Assembly: GCA_016713565.1 (NCBI GenBank)
Contig: JADJOX010000007.1
Span: 603,501 to 667,500 of the forward strand
From: Ignavibacteriota bacterium
Lineage (GTDB): Bacteria > Bacteroidota > Ignavibacteria > Ignavibacteriales > Melioribacteraceae
Direction of reading: 5' to 3'
Length of the DNA: 64,000 bases
Shown here: piece by piece, positions 52,899-63,043 of the stretch
How the letters are laid out: each line of letters begins with the position of its first letter
Numbering within the stretch: position 1 is the first letter of the stretch
Position numbers and translations under genes: made by a program
The notes under the pieces: model-generated
What the model was told of the DNA's origin: nothing
The model's database searches: none
Seen by the model: only the letters and a program-made list of their open reading frames with translations

Positions 52899-54211
52899 AA
52901 TAGAATTTCTTGAGAATGATTAATAAAATTTTCAACTAAACAAATATTATCTTCAACACCTTTAATTTTAACAAATTTGAATTTATTTGCCAAGTCAGTT
53001 TCAAATGGATATTTTACCCTCACATAATTCGACGTAAACCCAAATATTGATTTTTCTTTTTCTGTTTCCTCAAAAAGAACTTTTAAATTTTTACCAATCA
53101 TATTTCTGTAAAAAACATTTTTCTTTTTTTCACTTAAAATTCTCAGCATACTGCTTCTTCTTTTTTTATCTTCGATTGAAACTTTATCATTCATTGTAAT
53201 TGCTTTGGTATTTGGTCTTTCTGAATAAGTAAATACGTGAAGATACGATGCGGGTAATTGATTTAAGAAATTATAAGTTTCCAAGAATTCATTTTCACTT
53301 TCTCCCGGAAATCCAATAATTACATCTATGCCTATTCCAACATCGGGAATTTTATCCGCAATTTTTTCTATAACCTCTTTATAAAAATTTGTGTTATATC
53401 TGCGCTGCATAAGTTTAAGAATTTTATCACTTCCGCTTTGAAGAGGAATATGAAAATGATTGCATATTTTAGAATTTTCAGCGGTTAAATTAATTATTTC
53501 ATCAGAAAGAAGATTTGGTTCAATAGAGCTGAGCCTAATTCTAAAATCACCTTCTACATTTATTAACCTTTTTAAAAGAGAATAAAAATTCTCGCTAATA
53601 TTTTTTCCGTAATCTCCTACATTAACTCCGGTTAAAATAATTTCTTTATATCCTTGATGTACCAATTCAGTAAATTGTTTCACCGCTAAATCAGTTTCAA
53701 GACTTCTGCTTCCACCTCTTGCCAAAGGAATTGTACAAAATGTACACTTATAATCACAGCCGTCTTGAATTTTAAAATATGCCCTTGTTCTATCATCACC
53801 ATCTGAAGAATGCGCTGAATTAAATTCATTTATTTCCGAATTTACATAAATGCATGAAACTTCTTTCTTTTCAAACTCCTTAATAAGATCAAATATTTTA
53901 AATTTTTCCGAACTTCCTAAAACCGCGTCAACACCTTCAATTTTCGAAATTTCATCTGCTCTAAGCTGCGCATAACATCCGGTAATAATAACGTAAGCAT
54001 TGGGATTAGTTTTCAATGCTTTTCTAACTATTTGTCTGCAGTCTTTTTCCGCATTTTCGGTAACAGTACAAGTATTAATTACATAGACATCAGCACAATT
54101 ATCAAACTCAACTTTTTCGAAACCATTCTTTAAAAATTCATTCCCAATAATTGAAGTTTCTGAAAAATTCAATTTACAGCCTAGCGTATATAATGAAACT
54201 TTTTTATTCAT
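52895..54211 (-). CDS. mtaB: tRNA t6A37 methylthiotransferase MtaB
   Basis: This radical SAM enzyme converts t6A to ms2t6A at tRNA position 37. The N-terminal UPF0004 domain has TLGCKLNFSETSIIG and NTCTVTENAEKDCRQ; the radical SAM triad is in GCDYKCTFCTIPLARGGSRS; HIPLQSGSDKILKLMQRRYN and the C-terminal TRAM-like domain follow. The 438-residue length and these motifs favour MtaB over MiaB and RimO. Confidence 0.92.
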   Translation of the reverse strand: MNKKVSLYTLGCKLNFSETSIIGNEFLKNGFEKVEFDNCADVYVINTCTVTENAEKDCRQIVRKALKTNPNAYVIITGCYAQLRADEISKIEGVDAVLGSSEKFKIFDLIKEFEKKEVSCIYVNSEINEFNSAHSSDGDDRTRAYFKIQDGCDYKCTFCTIPLARGGSRSLETDLAVKQFTELVHQGYKEIILTGVNVGDYGKNISENFYSLLKRLINVEGDFRIRLSSIEPNLLSDEIINLTAENSKICNHFHIPLQSGSDKILKLMQRRYNTNFYKEVIEKIADKIPDVGIGIDVIIGFPGESENEFLETYNFLNQLPASYLHVFTYSERPNTKAITMNDKVSIEDKKRRSSMLRILSEKKKNVFYRNMIGKNLKVLFEETEKEKSIFGFTSNYVRVKYPFETDLANKFKFVKIKGVEDNICLVENFINHSQEILL

Positions 54212-54360
54212 TTACTTAAAACTTTCTATGGTCTTGATTATTTTTTTGCTCTTTGCTTTTTGTCTAACAATAAACTTTTTACTTTTAAGATGAAACATCA
54301 ATAATCATTAACAATTGTGAAGAATAATTCTCTTAAAAAGATCAAAATTATATTAATAAA

Positions 54361-54401
54361 AAAAGGCTGCAATAATTCAATAATGAAAATATTACAGCCT
54401 T
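54361..54401 (-). terminator. Intrinsic terminator of the cmk-rpsA transcript
   Basis: AAGGCTG and CAGCCTT are perfect arms, with further A-T pairing inside. Read on the minus strand, CAGCC is followed by a run of eight T, so this ends the rpsA message. Confidence 0.8.
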
Positions 54402-54414
54402 ACAAAACAACTAA

Positions 54415-56255
54415 TTATTTATTTTCTTTTTCAGCTTTTGCTTCACTCTTCTTTTCTTCAGTTTTTTCAGTACTGTGAGAATCAGGTTCATCAAATCCCG
54501 GGAAAATTGATGAATCAAATTTACCGGCATCAGCATTCTTTATATCTTCAACAGAAACTTTTTCCAACTTGTGCTTAGCAATATATTCTGAAATTTCAGC
54601 ATCAGATTTTTCTTTCATTGCTGCAATTACACTAAGAACAATTTTTTTATTTTCCTTATCGAATTCAACTATTTTTGCGCTTAAAGTTGTTTCAACAGGG
54701 AATGATAAAGAAAGATTTTTTATCTTTGAAGGAGAAAGCTGTGAAGTTGGAATAAATCCGTCAACTCCTAAAGATAGTTCTGAGATAACACCTTTTCAAT
54801 AATTCTAACAACTTTTACGTCTTCAAGTTTTCCAACATGATAAACGTTTTCAAAATTATCCCAAGGATTATCTGAAACTTGCTTGTGACCTAATGATATT
54901 TTTCTTTCTTCCGTATCGATGCTAAGTACAATTACATCTAATTTCTCACCTTTTTTAACAATTTCTCCGGGATGACGAACTTTTTTAGTCCATGATAGAT
55001 CAGAAATGTGAACTAATCCGTCAATGCCAGGTTCCAATTCAACGAATACACCAAAATTGGTAAGATTTCTTGCGGTTCCAAGGTGTTTTGATCCAACGGG
55101 ATATTTCTTCAATAATTCTTCCCAAGGATCAGGCGTTAATTGTTTCATTCCAAGAGAAATTTTCTTTTCAGATTTATCAAGGCTTAAAATAACTGCTTCG
55201 ATATTTTGACCCATAGAAACGTGTTGAGATGGATGGCTGATATGTTGTGTCCAGCTCATTTCGGAAATATGGATTAATCCTTCAATACCTTTTTCAATTT
55301 CGATGAATGCACCGTAATCTGTAAGAGAAACAACACGACCGGAAACTTTATCGCCGATTTTATAATTTTCATCAATTTTTTCCCAAGGATGCGGTTGAAG
55401 TTGTTTTAAACTTAGAGAAATTCTTCTCTTTTCCATGTCAAAATCAGTAACAACAACTTTAATTTTTTCATCAAGTTTAACAATTTCACTTGGATGATTA
55501 ATTCTTCCCCAGCTTAAATCTGTAATATGAATTAAACCATCAACACCGCCAAGATCAACGAACACACCGAAATCTGTAATTGCTTTAACGGTTCCTTCAA
55601 GAATTTGACCTTTGTCCAATCCTTCAAGAATTTCTTTTCTTTGATCAGAAATTGTTTCTTCAATAAGCGCTTTATGAGATACAACAACATTTTCAGTTTG
55701 ATTATTAATTTTTACAATTTTGAAATCCATAGTTTGACCGACAAAAGCATCAAAATCTCTTACTGGTCTTATATCAATTTGAGAACCCGGTAAGAAAGAT
55801 TCAATTCCCATAATGTCCACAACCATTCCGCCTTTAATTCTTTTAAGAATTTTTCCGGAAAGAATTGTTTCTTTTTCATGAGCGTCAATAATCTTTGCCC
55901 ATACTTTAAGGAAGTCAGCTCGTTTTTTACTTAATTGTAAATTTCCGTCTTCGTCTTCAACACTTTCAATAACAACGTCAACATCATTGCCGATTTTAAT
56001 TTCTTCGGTTGCTGTAAAATCACTTCTTGGAATTGTTCCGTCCGATTTAAAACCGACATCCAAAACAACATTATCTTCGGTTATTCCAACAATTTTACCT
56101 TTAATTATTTCGCCTTCTTTTAAATCATGAAATGACTGATCATAAAGTCTGGCAAGTGTCTGAAGTTCTTCATTAGAGTATTCGTCTGAATTCATGAATT
56201 TTATTGACTGTACAGACTTTTTGCTCTTTTTAACTTCTTCTTTTTGTTCTAACAT
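54415..56255 (-). CDS. rpsA: 30S ribosomal protein S1 with a frameshift in the last repeat
   Basis: S1 brings mRNA to the 30S subunit. The protein has six S1 repeats; repeats 3-5 are clearest (TDFGVFVDLGGVDGLIHITD, TDYGAFIEIEKGIEGLIHIS, TNFGVFVELEPGIDGLVHIS). In the sixth repeat the frame fails at about 54789-54796, after VVRIIEKG: one base is missing. In the corrected frame it continues VISELSLGVDGFIPTSQLSP, then an acidic C-terminus ending in KKSEAKAEKENK at 54415. The total is about 613 residues. cmk lies upstream, the usual neighbour. A sequencing indel is likely. Confidence 0.92.
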
Positions 56256-56353
56256 TTAATCTCCAACTGCTTTTACTTATATTTCGTTTCATTACCATCA
56301 GAAGAATTGAAATATAATTTTGTTTAGTTTAACATTTGTTTTTTTTGATGGTG

Positions 56354-57031
56354 TTAAATTTTGCTTTTTATATTTTTAATTTTTTCAACAATTTTGTCAA
56401 TTTCTTGATCGACAGTTAAATTTGTTGTGTCAATTTCAAAAGCATCTTCTGCTTTGGTCAATGGACTAACCTCTCGAGTACTGTCGATTGCGTCTCTGTT
56501 CAGTAAACTTTTTTCAACTTCATCCTGCGAAACGTCAATTCCCTTATCTTTATATTCAATAAATCTGCGTTTTGCTCTTTCTTTCGCGTCGGCAGTTAAA
56601 TAAATTTTTACATCGGCGTTGGGAAAAACAACCGTTGTTGTATCTCTGCCTTCAACAATAAGATTATTATTTTCGCCGAATTTTCTCTGCAATTTCACTA
56701 ATTCTGTTCTAACTTCTTTTATTCTACTAATGTCGCTGACTTTAGAATTAACCTTCGGTGTTCTGATTTTTTCAGTAATATCCAAACCGTCAATAAAGAC
56801 ACTTGTTATGCCGTTATTGTATTTTAATTCTAAATTTAATTTTTTTACTGCATCAATTACTGCTTGTTCATTATTTTCAATATTCTCTTCTTGGGCAAAA
56901 TACGTAATTGCACGATACATTGCGCCGGTATCGACGTATAAAAATTTGAGTTTGTCCGCAAGCTTTTTGGCAACGGTACTTTTACCACTTGCGGCAGGAC
57001 CATCAATTGCGACAATTATATATTTTTGCAT
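56354..57031 (-). CDS. cmk: Cytidylate kinase
   Basis: Cmk phosphorylates CMP and dCMP. The P-loop is AIDGPAASGKSTVAKKLAD, followed by FLYVDTGAMYRAITYFA, and the NMP-binding and lid parts show VEGRDTTTVVFPNADVKIYL and KERAKRRFIEYKDKGIDVSQ. The 225-residue length is typical. It precedes rpsA on the same strand, as in many bacteria. Confidence 0.95.
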   Translation of the reverse strand: MQKYIIVAIDGPAASGKSTVAKKLADKLKFLYVDTGAMYRAITYFAQEENIENNEQAVIDAVKKLNLELKYNNGITSVFIDGLDITEKIRTPKVNSKVSDISRIKEVRTELVKLQRKFGENNNLIVEGRDTTTVVFPNADVKIYLTADAKERAKRRFIEYKDKGIDVSQDEVEKSLLNRDAIDSTREVSPLTKAEDAFEIDTTNLTVDQEIDKIVEKIKNIKSKI

Positions 57032-57127
57032 AGTTAGTAAAAGTAAACAAATTATTTATATTAATCAAAATATTTTTACTGCTAATTTATTATATTACAA
57101 TACTTTAGAAAATTTCGAAGGATTACA

Positions 57128-57376
57128 ATGGGTATATTAAGCTGGATTATAGTAGGCGGAATCGCCGGATGGCTTTCTACAAAAATTATTGCTCCAAAAA
57201 ATAAAAAGGGTTGTTTTGGGAATATTATTTTAGGAATTGTAGGAGCGTTTGTAGGCGGTTTTGTAGTTTCAAAATTTGGCGGATACGGAGTTACGGATTT
57301 TAACATTCACGGTATTTTAGTTGCCACTTTAGGCGCTGTAATAATTTTATGGATCGCTAAATTAATTAACGATTAA
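57128..57376 (+). CDS. GlsB/YeaQ/YmgE-family small membrane protein
   Basis: The 82-residue protein has three glycine-rich hydrophobic helices (LSWIIVGGIAGWLSTKIIAP, GNIILGIVGAFVGGFVVSK and a third) and the family's GCFGNIILGIVGAFVGG block. It is an inner-membrane protein linked to stress in other bacteria, with no known activity. It converges with the inositol-monophosphatase gene only 2 bases away. Confidence 0.9.
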   Translation: MGILSWIIVGGIAGWLSTKIIAPKNKKGCFGNIILGIVGAFVGGFVVSKFGGYGVTDFNIHGILVATLGAVIILWIAKLIND

Positions 57377-57378
57377 TA

Positions 57379-58146
57379 TTATTTACTTTTTAGAACTTCT
57401 ATCATTTGAGAATGAACCTTGCCGTTAGTTGCCAAAAAATTTGGTGAATTTACTGTTACAGGGTTTCCGCTGTAATTTGATATTTTACCACCGGCTTCTT
57501 CAACCAAAATTAAACCCGCGCAAACATCCCACGAATTTAATTTTGATTCCCAGAAACCGTCAAAAACACCATTTGCAACAAAGCAAAAGTCAATAGCCGC
57601 TGAACCCAATCTTCGTACAGCTCGCGATTTTTTTAAAAATGTAGTAAAATGAATTATGGCTTCTTCGTAATTATTTTTAACTTCATAAGGAAACCCGGTT
57701 ACTAATAAACTTTCAGATAAATTTGAATTTTCACTAACTTTTATTTTAACGTTATTTTCAAAAGCTCCTGAACCTTTTTCAGCGGAAAATACTTTATCCT
57801 GCATCACATCGTATATAACACCATAAATAGTTTCTTCATTTTTCTGAACACCAATTGAAATAGAAAATATAGGCAATCCATGCGCAAAATTTGTGGTACC
57901 GTCAAGCGGATCTATAATCCATTTATATTCTGAATTTTTCTCGTTAAGCCCGGTTTCTTCAGCAATAATTGTATGATTTGGATATTCCTTTTTAATAAAA
58001 TCTGTAATAACTTTTTCAGAAGCTTTATCTATATTTGTCACAATATTTGAAGCATCGGTTTTAAATTCAATTGAAATATTGCTTTTAAATCCGTTCTTTA
58101 TTATTTCGCCGGCTTCTTTAGAAACGGAGATGATCTTATCTAGCAT
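57379..58146 (-). CDS. suhB: Inositol monophosphatase family protein
   Basis: The 255-residue metal-dependent phosphatase has TIIAEETGLNEK, IIDPLDGTTNFAHGLPIFSI and LNSWDVCAGLILVEEAGGKI, which hold the metal ligands. SuhB-type enzymes act on inositol monophosphate, and the E. coli form also binds RNA polymerase/antitermination complexes; which applies here is unknown. The symbol is by family resemblance. Confidence 0.88.
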   Translation of the reverse strand: MLDKIISVSKEAGEIIKNGFKSNISIEFKTDASNIVTNIDKASEKVITDFIKKEYPNHTIIAEETGLNEKNSEYKWIIDPLDGTTNFAHGLPIFSISIGVQKNEETIYGVIYDVMQDKVFSAEKGSGAFENNVKIKVSENSNLSESLLVTGFPYEVKNNYEEAIIHFTTFLKKSRAVRRLGSAAIDFCFVANGVFDGFWESKLNSWDVCAGLILVEEAGGKISNYSGNPVTVNSPNFLATNGKVHSQMIEVLKSK

Positions 58147-58236
58147 AAATTTTTCCTAATTCATTTATTTGAATGCACTTTATTATTTTGGTATTTTGTG
58201 CAATTACATTTTTAAAATTATTTATTTAATATATCA

Positions 58237-60645
58237 ATGACAAAAAAAATTACAACTGAAGATCAATCTGTTTTTAATGAAATTCCAAAACTTTTACCGG
58301 TATTGCCATTACGGGACAATATAATTTTCCCTTATATGATTTTCCCGGTTTTAGTTGGAAGGGAACAATCTATAAATGCCGCAAATTATTCTTTAGAACA
58401 TTCAAAGTTTATTTTTCTTTCAGCTCAAAAAAGGGCCAATCTCGAAGATCCTTCAACTGAAGATATTTTTGAGGAAGGAACAATCGCAAAAATTATACAG
58501 ATTTTAAAACTTCCAAACGGTTTAATGAAAATTCTAGTTGATGGAATTGTTCAAGGGAAAATAAAAAAATTTACAGATCGTAAAGAATTTTTTGAAGCGG
58601 AAATAGATATTATCTTATCCGAGGAAATTGAAGCTCAAGAACTAAATGCATTGATCAGACAATTAACTCTGCACTTTAAAGATTATGTAAAAAATAATAG
58701 AAACATACCAGCAGAAGCAATAGCAGCTTATGAAAATATTGATGAGCCAGATAGAAAATTATTTTATGTTGCCGCAAATATAAACCAGTCAATTCAAGTT
58801 AAACAATCTATCTTAAAAAAATTCTCTCTTAAAGAACAAATTTACGATGTTATAAAATTACTCAACTCGGAAGTTGATATTCTTAAAGTAGAAAAGGAAA
58901 TTGAATTAAAAGTCCAAGAAAATATTACCAAAACTCAACGTAAATTCATTATTCAAGAACAAATAAGAATATTGCAAGATGAGCTTGGAAAAGAAGAGGA
59001 AATTTCTCCAGAATTTAAGAAGATAAAAGAAAAAATTAACAAAGCTAAAATGCCCAAAGAAGCAAAGGCCAAAGCTGTAGAAGAATTTGACAAATTAAGA
59101 AAGACTCCGCCAAGTTCACCTGAATTCACTGTTATAAGAAACTATTTGGATTGGCTCACTGATGTTCCATGGCAGAAAAAAACTAAAGATATTCTCGATA
59201 TTCAAAATGTAAGAAAAATTTTAGATGACGATCATTATGGCTTAGATAAACCGAAGGAACGCATTGTTGAACATATTGCAGTTTTAAATTTAGTCAAGGA
59301 AATGAAAGGTCAGATATTATGTTTTGTTGGTCCTCCCGGTGTTGGTAAAACTTCACTTGGAAAATCAATTGCCAAAGCGCTTGGAAGAAATTTTGTAAGA
59401 ATCAGTTTAGGCGGTGTAAGAGATGAAGCAGAAATTAGAGGTCACAGAAGAACATACATCGGTGCTCTTCCTGGTAAAATTATTCAATCTATGAAAAAAG
59501 CAGGAACAATAAATCCTGTAATATTACTTGATGAAATTGATAAGATGAGCATGGATTTCCGAGGCGATCCTTCTTCTGCAATGTTAGAAGTTCTTGATCC
59601 TGAACAAAATCATAATTTTTCAGATCACTATTTGGATGTTGAATATGATCTTTCTCAAGTAATGTTTATAACAACCGCCAATGTAAGATACAATATTCCA
59701 CTGCCTTTGCAGGATAGAATGGAAATAATTGAATTGCTCGGTTATCTTGAACATGAAAAAGTTGAAATTGCAAAAAGGCATATTATCCCAAAACAGCTGG
59801 AAGCGCATGGATTAAATAAATTAAAAGTAGAACTTGATGAAATGGCACTGCAAAAAATTATTTTAGAATATACAAGAGAAGCCGGTGTTAGAAATTTGGA
59901 AAGAGAAATCGCTTCAGTATTGAGAAAAACCGCTAAAGAAATAGTTTTAAGCAAATCTAAAAAAAGTACTAAAGCCAAAATATTAAATGGATTTAAAATA
60001 ACTCCTGAAAAAATTGAAAAGTATCTTGGAGTTCCAAAATTCAGGCTGCAGAAAAATCTTCGCGAATCAAAAATTGGAAGTGTAACCGGATTAGCTTGGA
60101 CAAGTGTTGGCGGAGAAATATTAAATGTTGAAGTAACAATTATGAGCGGTCCTGGTAAATTAACATTAACCGGTAAACTCGGAGATGTAATGAAGGAATC
60201 TGCCCAAGCCGCATTAAGCTATTTAAGATCCAACGCTAAAGAATTAGGTTTACCCGTTAATTTTCACAAAGATAAAGAAATACATATTCATTTACCTGAA
60301 GGCGCAATTCCAAAAGACGGACCTTCAGCTGGAATAACTATGTCTCTTGCAATGTATTCCGCAATTAGCAAAAAACCGGCAAGTGGTGATGTGGCAATGA
60401 CCGGCGAAATTACATTACGCGGCAAAGTTTTACCAATTGGTGGATTAAATGAGAAACTGCTCGCCGCAAAAAGGCATGGCATTTCTACAGTGTTAATTCC
60501 AAAAGGCAACGAATCTGACTTGGTAGAAATTAAAAGTGCTGCAAAGGATGGATTGCGAATTATTCCTATTGATGACATAAAAGAAGCAATACCATATGTT
60601 TTTGAAAAACAATTTAAGAAGAGAAAAATTAGAAAAACCAAATAA
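58237..60645 (+). CDS. lon: ATP-dependent protease Lon
   Basis: Lon degrades damaged and regulatory proteins in the cytoplasm. The N-terminal substrate domain (LLPVLPLRDNIIFPYMIFPV) is followed by a helical region, the AAA+ domain with GPPGVGKTSLGKSIAKALGR and NPVILLDEIDKMS, and the protease domain with KDGPSAGITMSLAMYSA (catalytic Ser) and GEITLRGKVLPIGGLNEKLL (catalytic Lys). At 802 residues it is full length. The next gene starts on the last base of its stop codon. Confidence 0.96.
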   Translation: MTKKITTEDQSVFNEIPKLLPVLPLRDNIIFPYMIFPVLVGREQSINAANYSLEHSKFIFLSAQKRANLEDPSTEDIFEEGTIAKIIQILKLPNGLMKILVDGIVQGKIKKFTDRKEFFEAEIDIILSEEIEAQELNALIRQLTLHFKDYVKNNRNIPAEAIAAYENIDEPDRKLFYVAANINQSIQVKQSILKKFSLKEQIYDVIKLLNSEVDILKVEKEIELKVQENITKTQRKFIIQEQIRILQDELGKEEEISPEFKKIKEKINKAKMPKEAKAKAVEEFDKLRKTPPSSPEFTVIRNYLDWLTDVPWQKKTKDILDIQNVRKILDDDHYGLDKPKERIVEHIAVLNLVKEMKGQILCFVGPPGVGKTSLGKSIAKALGRNFVRISLGGVRDEAEIRGHRRTYIGALPGKIIQSMKKAGTINPVILLDEIDKMSMDFRGDPSSAMLEVLDPEQNHNFSDHYLDVEYDLSQVMFITTANVRYNIPLPLQDRMEIIELLGYLEHEKVEIAKRHIIPKQLEAHGLNKLKVELDEMALQKIILEYTREAGVRNLEREIASVLRKTAKEIVLSKSKKSTKAKILNGFKITPEKIEKYLGVPKFRLQKNLRESKIGSVTGLAWTSVGGEILNVEVTIMSGPGKLTLTGKLGDVMKESAQAALSYLRSNAKELGLPVNFHKDKEIHIHLPEGAIPKDGPSAGITMSLAMYSAISKKPASGDVAMTGEITLRGKVLPIGGLNEKLLAAKRHGISTVLIPKGNESDLVEIKSAAKDGLRIIPIDDIKEAIPYVFEKQFKKRKIRKTK

Positions 60646-61163
60646 TGAATCTTGAAATCAGTATAGATAAAAATCTAAATGTTGAAGAAACATATAAAGT
60701 TTTGTTGCTTCAAATAGAAAATTTAATTAACATAAATGATCCATTAATTACAAATCTTTCAAATATAACAGCCGCATTAAATCAGACTTTTGAAAAGATT
60801 AGTTGGGTTGGATTTTATTTTTCTAAAGATAATTTTTTATATCTCGGTCCATTTCAAGGAAAAGTTGCTTGCACTAAAATTAAATTAGGAAACGGTGTTT
60901 GTGGAAAATCTGCAGAAAACAAGCAAACTATTGTTGTACCTAATGTACATGAATTTTCTGGACATATTGCCTGTGACGTTGAAACTAATTCTGAAATTGT
61001 TATACCGATTATTATAAAAAATGAAATAATAGGAGTTTTAGATTTAGACAGTAAATTATTTTCGGCATTTAACGAAATTGATGTATATTATTTAAAAAAT
61101 ATTTGTGAACTAATTTCAAAGAAATTAGATTTATCATCAAATAAAATTTATCAAATATTATGA
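60645..61163 (+). CDS. msrC: GAF-domain free methionine-(R)-sulfoxide reductase
   Basis: The 172-residue GAF protein has the fRMsr signature WVGFYFSKDNFLYLGPFQGK, ACTKIKLGNGVCGKSAENKQ and VHEFSGHIACDVETNSEIVI, including the catalytic cysteines. It reduces free methionine-R-sulfoxide and protects against oxidants. The ATG overlaps lon by one base and the stop overlaps dnaX by 4, so it is translated between the two. Confidence 0.9.
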   Translation: MNLEISIDKNLNVEETYKVLLLQIENLININDPLITNLSNITAALNQTFEKISWVGFYFSKDNFLYLGPFQGKVACTKIKLGNGVCGKSAENKQTIVVPNVHEFSGHIACDVETNSEIVIPIIIKNEIIGVLDLDSKLFSAFNEIDVYYLKNICELISKKLDLSSNKIYQIL

Positions 61164-62827
61164 CATTTGTTGTAACAGCAAGAAAGTGGCGACCTCAGTT
61201 ATTTGAAGATGTTGTTGGACAACAGCACATCACTAAAACTATTAAAAATGCAATTGAAAATAATAGGATTGGACACGCATATATTTTTGCGGGTCCAAGA
61301 GGTGTTGGAAAAACAACTACTGCAAGAATTTTAGCAAAAAGATTAAATTGTACAAATCCAAATGGCGGTGAACCATGCAACAAATGCGAAGCTTGCGAAA
61401 ATTTTCTTAAGTCGCAGTCTTTGGATATTATTGAAATTGATGGCGCCTCAAATCGAAGGATAGATGAAATAAGAACTTTAAGAGAATCCGTAAAATATGC
61501 GCCGACAACCGGGGACTATAAGGTTTACATTATAGATGAAGTGCATATGCTTACAACCGAATCGTTTAATGCTCTTCTTAAAACTTTAGAAGAACCGCCT
61601 GAACATACAATATTTATTTTTGCTACAACAGATATTCATAAAGTACCATTGACAATTATTTCACGCTGCCAAAGATTTGATTTTAGAAGAATTGAACTTA
61701 TTGAAATTAAAAAGTTGCTTAAGAAAATTTCCGAATTTGAAAATATTATTATAGATGATGAATCATTGACACTTATTGCAAAAAAAGCCGACGGTGCATT
61801 AAGAGATGCAGAAAGCATTTTTGATCAAGTCGTTTCATTTTGCGGAAATAAAGTTGAAGTAAATCTTCTAAAACAAATGCTAAACTTAATTGATGACGAA
61901 ATTTATTTTGAAATTAGCGACGCAATTATCGGCAAAACATTTAAAGCAGCTTTTGAGGTTTCGGAGAAGATTTATTCAAACGGCTGGAACTTTATCGATT
62001 TTACAAATGGTTTAGTTGAACATTTCAGAAATATAAGTACGGTTATTATTACAAAATCCCCAAATTTAATTGATTCTTCGGAAAATTTAAAAACTAGATA
62101 TCTTAGCTATGTTGATAAATTTACCGAAGGTGACCTTTTAAGAATTTTAACATTTCTTTCAAAGCTACAATATGAAATTAAAAACACACAGAATCAAAAA
62201 CTTAAAATTGAAATATCACTTTCTCATTTAATTGGATTTATTCAAACATCCACAATATCCGAATTAATAACCAAATTAGAATCCGATGATATAAGCGATA
62301 AAAAAAAAACTGATTTTTTAGATAATAGTAAACCATTGGAAAATGAAAATATCGTTACATATTCAAATCCATTGGAACAGAATGTTAATAAAGTAATTAA
62401 ATCTGAAAAAAAACACGAAAAAAAAAACTTACCGAATTCGCCAGCAATAAATAAGGAACTAAGCGAAAAAACAATTCCTCAAATTGATGTTATTAAAGAA
62501 AGGTGGAATTCATTTCAGGAAAGTATAATTAAAGAAAAGTTTACCTTATCTATAATAGAATCAACAATCCCAGATCGAATAGTTAACAACACCATATATG
62601 TATTAGTGGATCATAAGGAAGATATTCCTATATTAGAAACTTCCGGTGAATACATTTCAAAGAAATTATCCACAATGTTATCATATAATTTACACATCAA
62701 ATTTGAAGAAAAGAAAAGTTCAGATTCAGCAAATGTAATTGAAAATTTATCTGATGATTTAGAAAGTCAAAATAATCAATTGATTAAAAGTATAATTACT
62801 GAATTTGGAGCAAAAGAGGTAAAATAA
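61160..62827 (+). CDS. dnaX: DNA polymerase III subunit gamma/tau
   Basis: DnaX is the ATPase of the clamp loader. It has GPRGVGKTTTARILAKRLNC (P-loop), a zinc site CTNPNGGEPCNKCEACENF, YIIDEVHMLTTESFNALLKT and SRCQRFDFRRIELIEI. The C-terminal 200 residues are the variable tau-like part, with lysine-rich linkers. An A run at about 62300 and another near 62410 could be slippery sites, but no shift is needed to read the gene. It ends just before a terminator that faces the rRNA genes. Confidence 0.94.
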   Translation: MTFVVTARKWRPQLFEDVVGQQHITKTIKNAIENNRIGHAYIFAGPRGVGKTTTARILAKRLNCTNPNGGEPCNKCEACENFLKSQSLDIIEIDGASNRRIDEIRTLRESVKYAPTTGDYKVYIIDEVHMLTTESFNALLKTLEEPPEHTIFIFATTDIHKVPLTIISRCQRFDFRRIELIEIKKLLKKISEFENIIIDDESLTLIAKKADGALRDAESIFDQVVSFCGNKVEVNLLKQMLNLIDDEIYFEISDAIIGKTFKAAFEVSEKIYSNGWNFIDFTNGLVEHFRNISTVIITKSPNLIDSSENLKTRYLSYVDKFTEGDLLRILTFLSKLQYEIKNTQNQKLKIEISLSHLIGFIQTSTISELITKLESDDISDKKKTDFLDNSKPLENENIVTYSNPLEQNVNKVIKSEKKHEKKNLPNSPAINKELSEKTIPQIDVIKERWNSFQESIIKEKFTLSIIESTIPDRIVNNTIYVLVDHKEDIPILETSGEYISKKLSTMLSYNLHIKFEEKKSSDSANVIENLSDDLESQNNQLIKSIITEFGAKEVK

Positions 62828-62828
62828 A

Positions 62829-62857
62829 AAAACCCCAATCGGATAATTGAGGTTTTC
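62829..62857. terminator. Bidirectional terminator between dnaX and the rRNA operon
   Basis: AACCCCAAT and ATTGAGGTT form a stem with one mismatch and a 6-base loop. On the minus strand it is followed by TTTTTTTATTTTA, a strong end for the 23S-5S transcript; on the plus strand a shorter TTTT follows dnaX. Confidence 0.75.
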
Positions 62858-62866
62858 AAAATAAAA

Positions 62867-62978
62867 CTGGCGACTTCCTACTCTCCCACACTTAAAAATG
62901 CAGTACCATCGGCGTTTAAGGTCTTAACTACTCTGTTCGGAATGGGAAGAGGTGTTTCCCCTTAGCTATAGTCACCAG
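62867..62978 (-). rRNA. rrf: 5S ribosomal RNA
   Basis: The reverse complement begins CTGGTGACTATAGC and ends GGAAGTCGCCAG, whose ends pair as the 5S helix I. The conserved loop CCGAACAGAGTAGTTAAG is present. The length is about 112 nt. It follows the 23S gene with a 65-base spacer that holds no tRNA. Confidence 0.95.
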
Positions 62979-63043
62979 AAACTTTATAAAAATTAAAGAT
63001 TGAATGAGAAATCTGTGAATATACTTTCTTTTAATAAAAAATT

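Noticed and set aside
56619..57140. Plus-strand reading frame of 173 codons antisense to cmk
   Set aside because: Cytidylate kinase on the other strand is unambiguous; the hydrophobic translation is a by-product of its codon use.
60288..60641. Minus-strand reading frame of 117 codons inside lon
   Set aside because: It lies wholly antisense to the Lon protease domain and has no start signal or motif.
62300..62420. dnaX programmed frameshift at A runs
   Set aside because: The frame is open throughout and the runs lie far from the usual position between gamma and tau domains; no downstream stem was evident.
62979..63043. tRNA gene in the 23S-5S spacer
   Set aside because: The 65-base spacer is too short and has no cloverleaf or TTC loop.
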